A DNA stretch of 6,555 nucleotides, taken from assembly GCA_036507955.1 (NCBI GenBank), contig DATCIH010000170.1:1-6555 (forward strand), written 5' to 3'. The stretch comes from DATCIH01 sp036507955. GTDB taxonomy: Bacteria > Bacillota > Clostridia > Clostridiales > Clostridiaceae. The notes under the pieces were generated by a model. It was not told the origin of the DNA. It ran no database searches and was given only the letters and a program-made list of their open reading frames with translations. Of the stretch, positions 1-4,430 are shown piece after piece (within the stretch, counting starts at the first letter, position 1; every line of letters begins with the position of its first letter). A program made the position numbers and the translations under genes.

Positions 1-2
1 TG

Positions 3-65
3 AAATCACCTTTCCTTTGTTATTTTAGTAGCTTGAACAACTCTATTTTAACTGAAAGGTGATTT
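3..65 (-). promoter_or_regulatory. 12-bp stem that would sequester the RBS of a minus-strand gene beyond the left edge
   Basis: AAATCACCTTTC at 3-14 is the exact reverse complement of GAAAGGTGATTT at 54-65, separated by 39 nt. In a minus-strand RNA the 3' arm contains the AAAGG Shine-Dalgarno sequence, so folding would hide the RBS. Translational repression by such a leader hairpin is known for IS200 tnpA. On the plus strand the right arm runs into six T (63-68), so the same repeat could also stop plus-strand transcripts, though the 39-nt loop is long for an intrinsic terminator. Confidence 0.5.
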
Positions 66-84
66 TTTGTATAACGTTTTGACT

Positions 85-103
85 CCACCCGCATAGCAGG
101 TGG
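85..103. repeat. Imperfect palindrome of an IS200/IS605-like end
   Basis: CCACCCGC (85-92), loop ATA, GCAGGTGG (96-103). The arms pair over 8 positions with one C/A mismatch. Imperfect subterminal hairpins of this size are the sites bound by HUH (Y1) transposases in IS200/IS605 ends. The match to that family is structural and from memory, not from a database comparison. Confidence 0.55.
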
Positions 104-146
104 TTAATTGTTTCGCAAGCTCAACAGACTAAAGTCCGTAATTTAA

Positions 147-173
147 AATTCGAGACACACTGTGTCTCGAATT
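147..173. repeat. Perfect 27-bp palindrome (13-bp arms, 1-nt centre)
   Basis: AATTCGAGACACA (147-159), C at 160, TGTGTCTCGAATT (161-173). There is no mismatch and no T-tract after either arm, so it is not an ordinary intrinsic terminator. It sits between the IS-like left end and the promoter of the AlbA_2 ATPase gene. It could be part of the element's end, the insertion target, or a protein binding site. Confidence 0.8.
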
Positions 174-239
174 GAATTGGTCACATTATAGTACTCATTA
201 ACAGATTATGTAATTTATAATAAATTTGATGGGTTTTTT

Positions 240-268
240 TTATTATCAAATACATTATGTGATATAAT
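240..268 (+). promoter_or_regulatory. Candidate extended -10 promoter of the AlbA_2 ATPase gene
   Basis: TATAAT at 263-268 is a perfect -10 box preceded by TGA (260-262), giving an extended -10 (TGnTATAAT). The -35 region 17 bp upstream (TTATTA, 240-245) is poor, as often tolerated with an extended -10. An inverted repeat ATTTGAT (224-230)/ATCAAAT (245-251) overlaps the -35 area and could be an operator; that is inference. The start codon at 317 leaves a leader of about 40 nt. Confidence 0.6.
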
Positions 269-316
269 TTATTTATTGGTTTCATAAATTAATTGAAAGA
301 AAAGGTTGGGATTTTT

Positions 317-2074
317 ATGCTTTCAAAAGAGTTAAAAGAATATGTTTCTTTTATACAAAACATCCAATCAGAAACAGATAACATAGAGGTTAAAGCAGCT
401 AATAAAGGCTATCCAACAAGATTGTATGATACTTTATCTAGTTTTTCAAATAAAAATAGCGGTGGAGTAATAATATTTGGTTTGGATGAAGAAAAAAAAT
501 TTGAGGCTGTGGGTGTTTATGATGCTGATGATTTACAAAAGCAAGTTAAAAATCAATGTAATGAGATGGTTCCGAAGGTACGTGCTAAGTTTACTGTTTT
601 AAATTTAGAGAATAAACAAATAGTGTCCGCGGAAATTCCAGAGATATTACAGGAGGAAAAGCCCAGTTATTATCAGGGGGCTGGTATTCAAAAGGGAGCA
701 TACATTAGGGTAGGGGATTCTGATGAACACATGTCATCTTATGAGATATATAACTTAATGTCATATCGGAAAAGAATAGAGGAAGATCTACGGGTAATAG
801 ATAGAGCTAATTTGAATGATTTGGATAAGATTAAAGTACAGGACTATGTTAATAAAGTAAAAGAAATTAGACCTAACTTCTCTATGTTTGAGGATGTTTA
901 TGCACTTGAAAAGCTAGGTATAGTGAATAAGGTAGGAAATGAAGTTAAACCAACGCTGGCAGGACTTCTATGTTTTGGTATTTGTCCGGATTTATTACTA
1001 CCTCAACTTGTTATTAATGCTGCTGTTATACCTGGGTTTAGTGTAGGTGATACGGGTGAATTGGGGGAAAGATTCTCAGACAGTAAAAAAATTATTGGGA
1101 CAATACCTGAGATGATAAAATTATCTGTAGAATTTATTATTAAAAATATGAAAAGGAAAGTAATTATAAGGAAAGACAATGGAACTAGGGATGATAAGTA
1201 TGAATATCCTGTTAATGCAATCAGAGAGGCTGTAATAAATGCTTTGATTCATAGAGATTATAGTATACATACCGAGTCAAGCTATATATCAATTAGAATG
1301 TTTAATGATAGACTAGAAATCTCAAATCCGGGTGGACTTTATGGCAATTTAACGGTGGAAGATATTAACAATGTTATTAATCCTCCAGTTAGAAATAGAA
1401 ATTTGGTGAGGATCTTAGAAGAAATTGAGGAAATCGAGAATAAAAGTTCAGGGATAGCTACAATGATAAATAGTATGAGAGAACTGAAACTAGAACCTCC
1501 AGTTTTTGAAGATAAAAGAGAAAATTTCAAAGTAACTTTTAAAAATCATAATCTAATGACGAAAGAAGATAGGGAATGGTTGCAGGCCTTTGGAACTTCA
1601 ATGTCAGAAAATCAAGCTTATGCATTAGTGTTTATACGTAACAATGCTAAGTTAACCAATGGAGACTATCAAAAAATTAATAATGTTAATAGGGATAGAG
1701 CATTAATAGATTTAAAAGAACTTATTGGTAAAGGCATGATTATTTCTTATGGTATTGGTAGTGGAACATATTATAGTTTGAGTGACCACGAACATGAGGA
1801 TAGACAAATTACCTTTGCCGATATAGCAGAAGTAAGTAGCGATAAAGTAGCGATAAGTAGCGATAAAGTAGCGATAAATAGTTATTTATTTAATGAAAAA
1901 GAACAAAAAATATATAATTATATTAATGAAAACGGAGGTATTGATAATTCAAGAGCAAGAGACTTACTAAATATGTCTCAATCAGGGATCAGAAAACTAT
2001 TAAAGATAATGGTTGATAAAAATTTGATTATAGCCGAAGGAGATTTTAAAGGAAGATTATATAAAAAGAAATAA
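317..2074 (+). CDS. Schlafen AlbA_2 / GHKL-type ATPase with winged-helix C-terminus (COG2865-like regulator)
   Basis: This 585-aa cytoplasmic protein is of the type annotated as ATP-binding or putative DNA-binding transcriptional regulator. Residues 19-140 match the AlbA_2 (Schlafen-like) domain: E19 and E24-x-K26, SFSNKNSGGVIIFGLDE (42-58), YIRVGDSDEHMS (129-140). Residues 295-410 match the HATPase_c_4 module: E304-x3-N308 in the N-box, followed by HRDYS, then ISNPGG (335-340) and SSGIATM (377-383). Residues about 430-488 form a winged helix (TNGDY, GIGSGTYYSL); after a repeat linker (506-520), residues 524-585 form a second one. The ATG at 317 is chosen over the in-frame TTG at 293 because AAAGGTTGGG (301-310) lies just upstream of it. 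It has its own promoter and terminator, so it appears monocistronic. The target is unknown; such proteins occur on mobile and defence-rich DNA, but a defence role is not shown here. Confidence 0.88.
   Translation: MLSKELKEYVSFIQNIQSETDNIEVKAANKGYPTRLYDTLSSFSNKNSGGVIIFGLDEEKKFEAVGVYDADDLQKQVKNQCNEMVPKVRAKFTVLNLENKQIVSAEIPEILQEEKPSYYQGAGIQKGAYIRVGDSDEHMSSYEIYNLMSYRKRIEEDLRVIDRANLNDLDKIKVQDYVNKVKEIRPNFSMFEDVYALEKLGIVNKVGNEVKPTLAGLLCFGICPDLLLPQLVINAAVIPGFSVGDTGELGERFSDSKKIIGTIPEMIKLSVEFIIKNMKRKVIIRKDNGTRDDKYEYPVNAIREAVINALIHRDYSIHTESSYISIRMFNDRLEISNPGGLYGNLTVEDINNVINPPVRNRNLVRILEEIEEIENKSSGIATMINSMRELKLEPPVFEDKRENFKVTFKNHNLMTKEDREWLQAFGTSMSENQAYALVFIRNNAKLTNGDYQKINNVNRDRALIDLKELIGKGMIISYGIGSGTYYSLSDHEHEDRQITFADIAEVSSDKVAISSDKVAINSYLFNEKEQKIYNYINENGGIDNSRARDLLNMSQSGIRKLLKIMVDKNLIIAEGDFKGRLYKKK
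1835..1876 (+). repeat. In-frame 21-bp tandem repeat, two exact copies (SSDKVAI linker)
   Basis: Two identical 21-bp units lie at 1835-1855 and 1856-1876. Each unit contains two copies of AGTAGCGATA, giving four in all, starting at 1835, 1846, 1856 and 1867. They encode the heptad SSDKVAI twice, between the two winged-helix modules of the AlbA_2 ATPase. Because the unit is a multiple of three, copy-number changes would lengthen or shorten the linker without breaking the frame. Confidence 0.95.
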
Positions 2075-2122
2075 TTTACCACTTCAAGGTTATAATGTTC
2101 ATTTCTATACATTTTGCCATCC

Positions 2123-2160
2123 AAAGCAGTTGTCAAGTATTCATTGACAACTGCTTTTTT
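2123..2160 (+). terminator. Intrinsic terminator of the AlbA_2 ATPase gene
   Basis: A perfect 14-bp stem AAAGCAGTTGTCAA (2123-2136)/TTGACAACTGCTTT (2144-2157) with a 7-nt loop runs into a T-tract (2155-2160), 48 nt after the stop codon. On the minus strand the hairpin is followed by GGATGG, so it is a plus-strand terminator, although it may also impede minus-strand transcripts from the convergent metallopeptidase gene. Confidence 0.92.
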
Positions 2161-2189
2161 ATCGAACTCACCTTCTTTAAAACAATTGC

Positions 2190-2207
2190 TAGCACCTCAG
2201 AGGTGTT
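2190..2207. repeat. Palindromic 18-bp direct repeat, copy 1
   Basis: TAGCACCTCAGAGGTGTT is identical to copy 2 at 3218-3235. The core CACCTC-A-GAGGTG is a hairpin. It lies 9 nt beyond the metallopeptidase stop codon (TAG, 2217-2219, minus strand). On the plus strand the hairpin is followed by TTTTTGTT, so it could also serve as a second weak terminator for plus-strand transcripts. It is followed at 2210-2223 by TGTTATACTAACCT, which recurs with one extra A at 3364-3378. Confidence 0.9.
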
Positions 2208-2216
2208 TTTGTTATA

Positions 2217-3134
2217 CTAACCTTCCCAAATTATATCAACCTTTTCTTCCTTTAGCTTCTCTAAATCCTCAAGAGCATGTTTTATCAATAAATCAAAGTA
2301 GTACTCAAATAGCTCCAATACTTTAGAGGAGAAAAATTCTATTAGTGAATTATACTCTGCTAAATAAGAATTGTTCATAACAACTACCGAAAAAATATCT
2401 GCAAATACATCCGCTGTTTCTATTGTATTATTTTCAAGCTTCACTTCAAGAATTTTATTCATTTCTATGAAGGACTCTGGGATAACCGAAGCTTGGTGAG
2501 TTAACACAGTATGTAAGGCATGACCGATCTCATGTATTAGTACCTGATAGGGATTATGCTCTTCAGCTCTAGACGCAAATGAAAGTATATTCATATTGTG
2601 ATATGTTTCTGGCTTGTTTACATCGCAAAGTACCTCACAGAAGGAGTTGTAACTCTTATGAGAATTATTAAACATGTAAATCTCAAGTTCTGACTTGCAT
2701 GTTATTATATCAAAAATTCTAAATCGGGCTTGGAGAAATAAAAAAGCCTTATATACCTGCTCTTTCTTTAGCCCCATTGTTCTAGCCGGCTCTAATTCAT
2801 TATCAAAAAAATCAATAATTTGCCTTAGTCTTATCTTATAATCCTTAATTTTATTGATCCTAATTAGTCGATTGGAAGTATAATCAACTGGAGAATTCAT
2901 GTAATCATGTATATGAACATTCCTTAGATTCCCCTCTTTATTAGAGAACTGAGCATCCATTCTATTTACCCAACTTATATTTATTAGCCTCTCCTTTAAT
3001 GCACTAATTAATATACGTTTATCTGGATTTTTCCCCTCCAATAAACTTAAGCAATCTTTAAGTGCCTTACTCATTTCCTTTTCCGTTTTTGCCTGAGTTA
3101 TGTTTTCAATTATATTTTCTAAATCAATATTCAA
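2217..3134 (-). CDS. HExxH zinc metallopeptidase, ImmA/IrrE-like active site
   Basis: This 305-aa protein has no signal peptide or membrane helix and is probably cytoplasmic. The zinc-binding motif is HEIGHALHTVLTH (201-213), with H201 and H205 as ligands and E202 as catalytic base. About 34 residues later, ETADVFADIF (239-248) resembles the third-ligand helix of ImmA/IrrE-type gluzincins (E-x-x-A-x-x-FA), making E239 or D242 the likely third ligand. The N-terminal 190 residues are helical and charged, with no domain I recognise. The TTG start (3134-3132) is supported by AAAGGAG six bases upstream, and a promoter lies just before it. ImmA proteases cleave phage-type repressors and usually sit beside an HTH repressor gene; none is present here, so the substrate is unknown. 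It converges on the AlbA_2 ATPase gene and is enclosed by identical palindromic repeats. It could instead belong to an undescribed HExxH family. Confidence 0.8.
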   Translation of the reverse strand: MNIDLENIIENITQAKTEKEMSKALKDCLSLLEGKNPDKRILISALKERLINISWVNRMDAQFSNKEGNLRNVHIHDYMNSPVDYTSNRLIRINKIKDYKIRLRQIIDFFDNELEPARTMGLKKEQVYKAFLFLQARFRIFDIITCKSELEIYMFNNSHKSYNSFCEVLCDVNKPETYHNMNILSFASRAEEHNPYQVLIHEIGHALHTVLTHQASVIPESFIEMNKILEVKLENNTIETADVFADIFSVVVMNNSYLAEYNSLIEFFSSKVLELFEYYFDLLIKHALEDLEKLKEEKVDIIWEG

Positions 3135-3157
3135 TGTAGCTCCTTTGTTACCCGGGT

Positions 3158-3184
3158 TTTATATGGTGTTTTTTCGAATGCCAA
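3158..3184 (-). promoter_or_regulatory. Candidate promoter of the metallopeptidase gene
   Basis: On the minus strand TTGGCA (3184-3179) is a five-of-six -35 match and TATAAA (3163-3158) a five-of-six -10 match. The 15-bp spacer is short of the ideal 17. Transcription would begin near 3151, only about 17 nt before the TTG start. The promoter lies inside the segment bounded by the two 18-bp repeats, so the gene would carry its own promoter. Confidence 0.5.
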
Positions 3185-3215
3185 CCTGAAACTAGACTTT
3201 ATTTCAGATCTAACG

Positions 3216-3238
3216 GTTAGCACCTCAGAGGTGTTAAC
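3216..3238. repeat. Palindromic 18-bp direct repeat, copy 2, in a longer hairpin
   Basis: Bases 3218-3235 are identical to copy 1 at 2190-2207. Here the palindrome is longer: GTTAGCACCTC (3216-3226) pairs with GAGGTGTTAAC (3228-3238) with one G/A mismatch around a single A. On the minus strand it overlaps the TAA stop (3236-3234) of a short ORF. No T-tract follows on either strand, so it is a poor terminator candidate. Confidence 0.9.
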
Positions 3239-3350
3239 AAATTGGTATTTGAAAATATGAATATATTTTCCGTAAATCATTTGGGACTTGATCAGCTGAT
3301 TTCTTGCATTCATATTTAATATTTTCATCATTTTTAATAAGCTCAATCAA
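3234..3350 (-). pseudogene. Short ORF or gene tail upstream of the metallopeptidase gene
   Basis: A minus-strand frame open from 3365 to a TAA at 3236-3234 encodes 43 residues, or 38 from the TTG at 3350. It reads like a soluble charged protein end: LIELIKNDENIKYECKKSAD, then a segment ending NDLRKIYSYFQIPIC. An in-frame stop lies immediately upstream (3368-3366), and there is no clear RBS. I do not recognise the family. It may be the 3' remnant of a lost gene, or chance. This frame looks more protein-like than the longer overlapping frame (3131-3346) in the same stretch. Its interest is that it ends in repeat copy 2, as the metallopeptidase gene ends beside copy 1. Confidence 0.3.
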
Positions 3351-3365
3351 TTCTAATTCATTCTG

Positions 3366-3720
3366 TTAATACTAACCTAGACTTTTTATTACTTAACTTA
3401 TATATTAAACTAAGTCTTGCTTAATTAAAATGTTTTTTAATTAAGCTCCAATAGTGTCACAAATCCTATTTAGTTTATCCATACCTAATTTTTTATTTTC
3501 ATGAAATCAAAAAATCATGAAATGTCAAACTAGAGACTCCATTTTTTTTAGAAAATCTATACAATGTACAACAACAATAACATCTCTAATATTCTAACTC
3601 TATAAACGCAGCTCTAAAGAGTGAATAATATTTATAGATATTCGTTGGTACAGCCAAGAATGTAAGGAGAATAACTAGGAAGTAGATGAAGACTTTGCTG
3701 AAATATTTAACTGACAATAA
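3366..3720. other. AT-rich intergenic stretch with hairpins, no convincing gene
   Basis: No frame of useful length stays open. A perfect 12-bp hairpin GCTTAATTAAAA (3419-3430)/TTTTAATTAAGC (3435-3446) has a 4-nt loop. A second inverted repeat TTTCATGA (3497-3504)/TCATGAAA (3515-3522) lies further on, and CTATAAA (3600-3606)/TTTATAG (3631-3637) frames a small CTCT/AGAG repeat. On the plus strand, bases just before the terminator at 3726 read EVDEDFAEIFN then a stop (TGA, 3712-3714), preceded in frame by IRWYSQECKENN and a TAG. This may be the eroded tail of a lost plus-strand gene, but it is too short to call. Confidence 0.5.
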
Positions 3721-3725
3721 AAATA

Positions 3726-3754
3726 AAAAGTAGCCGCTTAAAGGGGCTACTTTT
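3726..3754. terminator. Bidirectional intrinsic terminator
   Basis: AAAAGTAGCC (3726-3735) pairs with GGCTACTTTT (3745-3754) around a 9-nt loop. The minus-strand tail is TTTTTATTTTTATTG, a good U-tract for transcripts coming from the Rpn remnant and perhaps the Sel1-repeat gene. The plus-strand tail is TTTTGCT, weaker, and would serve any plus-strand gene once present at 3600-3715. Confidence 0.8.
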
Positions 3755-3776
3755 GCTATAATTAAATATTAATAAT

Positions 3777-3806
3777 GTGCATCGGGGATTGCTCCCAGGG
3801 ACGCAC
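3777..3806. repeat. Small GC-rich REP-like hairpin
   Basis: GTGC (3777-3780) pairs with GCAC (3803-3806). Inside it TC (3782-3783) can pair with GA (3800-3801), and GGGG (3784-3787) with TCCC (3793-3796) using one G/T pair. The patch is much richer in G+C than its surroundings and lies just past the stop of the Rpn remnant. It resembles short palindromic intergenic repeats; only one copy is in the window, so repeat status is not shown. Confidence 0.35.
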
Positions 3807-3811
3807 TTACC

Positions 3812-4378
3812 CTAGCTTTTTAAAGTGGAATGCGGAGTTCTGATTTTCTCAATTTCCTCTTCTGATAATTTAGTATACCTTTTTATTTTCTCTATAGGTT
3901 CATGATCTAGTAACATTTCTTTTATTAGATCAATTTTGTTTTTTTCCTCTGTCTTCTTTCCAATTTCTATTCCAATGTTTACTCCTTTTTCTATTCCAAT
4001 GTTTAGACCTTTTTCTATTCCCTTTTTCTCTGCCTTTTCTTCCATTTCAGTTATTATATAAGCGTTACTTGCTACCATACCTTCAACCTCCTCTTTACTA
4101 GAACTTAATATTTTTATTGCTTCCTTTGACAATCTATCTTCTACTGAATTTTCAATCCAATGCTTTAGTACTTGCATTTCTTTTTCATTTAATATATCAA
4201 AAAACAATGCTATAGTTTTTATTCTATCCAAAAATTCTTTTGGATCTGTCTTTTGATCAAGTAAGAATATTGCAGATGTTATGCTCTTATCTTTAACTAG
4301 CTCTTTTTTAAAATATTTGTTATTTACATCAAATATGTTATAACTAAAGTCTATTATACTATAAACATTAGATAATAA
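3812..4378 (-). pseudogene. C-terminal remnant of an Rpn/PD-(D/E)XK nuclease family transposase
   Basis: The open frame runs from a TGA at 4381-4379 to the stop at 3812, about 188 codons, and has no start with an RBS; the TTG at 4231 is internal. It begins NVYSIIDFSYNIFD, then KYFKKELVKDKS, AIFLLDQKTDPKEFLDRIKT and LFFDILNEKEM, and ends in the lysine/glutamate-rich tail with repeated IEKGxNIG (two 8-residue units plus a partial third) and LSEEEIEKI. This order is typical of the C-terminal half of COG5464-type proteins. Full-length members are about 300 aa, so the N-terminal nuclease domain with its catalytic residues is missing and the product cannot be active. Just upstream the codons NELDNLIGLI sit between two stops in the same frame. 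Such proteins promote RecA-independent recombination; this copy is a relic directly behind the Sel1-repeat gene. Confidence 0.82.
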
Positions 4379-4406
4379 TCAGATTAAACCAATCAAATTA
4401 TCTAAT
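4367..4406. repeat. AT-rich 10-bp inverted repeat between the Sel1 gene and the Rpn remnant
   Basis: ATTAGATAAT (4367-4376) and ATTATCTAAT (4397-4406) are exact inverted copies 20 nt apart, with a small GATT/AATC stem in the loop. It begins 25 nt beyond the Sel1 stop codon on the minus strand and is followed there by GTTTATAG. It may be a weak terminator; the lack of G/C pairs makes it a poor one, so the main stop is probably at 3726-3754. Confidence 0.5.
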
Positions 4407-4430
4407 TCATTTTAACCAATATTTATATTT

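Larger units (their letters stand above)
1..140 (-). mobile_element. Left-end region of an IS200/IS605-type element (partial)
   Basis: Read on the minus strand, this stretch has the layout of an IS200/IS605 left end: a subterminal imperfect hairpin (85-103), a short GACT-TT-AGTC inverted repeat (127-136), then a leader with a long stem (3-14 with 54-65) ending in an AAAGG ribosome binding site 8 nt before the window edge, where a transposase start codon would fall. No part of the transposase is inside the window, so the assignment rests on end architecture and resemblance to clostridial elements of this family. The exact tip is not defined; it lies somewhere between about 125 and 180. It could alternatively be the leader of an unrelated minus-strand gene. 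Confidence 0.5.

Noticed and set aside
293..316. TTG at 293 as start of the AlbA_2 ATPase, adding 8 residues
   Set aside because: No Shine-Dalgarno precedes it, and the AAAGGTTGGG that would serve the ATG at 317 lies inside the extension.
1835..1876. Short tandem repeat considered as a CRISPR or phase-variation tract
   Set aside because: There are no spacers, and the unit is a multiple of three inside an open frame, so changes cannot switch the gene off.
2114..2326. 70-residue plus-strand frame
   Set aside because: It runs through the terminator hairpin and the 3' end of the metallopeptidase gene on the opposite strand, and has no RBS.
317..3134. ATPase and metallopeptidase considered as one two-gene defence or toxin system
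   Set aside because: They are convergent, have separate promoters, and a strong terminator lies between them. Nothing in the sequence links their functions.
2190..3238. Palindromic repeats considered as true integron attC sites
   Set aside because: The ends do not fit the GTTRRRY core consensus, no extrahelical-base pattern is evident, and no integron integrase is in the window. Kept only as a cassette-like arrangement.
3131..3346. 71-residue minus-strand frame overlapping the metallopeptidase start by 4 bp
   Set aside because: The overlap suggests an operon, but the frame has no RBS, spans the palindrome and the promoter of the metallopeptidase gene, and its residue composition looks random. 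The alternative frame ending at 3234 is more protein-like in the upstream part.
3366..3720. Search for a tRNA, riboswitch or structured ncRNA
   Set aside because: The hairpins are AT-rich and isolated; no cloverleaf or conserved aptamer pattern was recognised.
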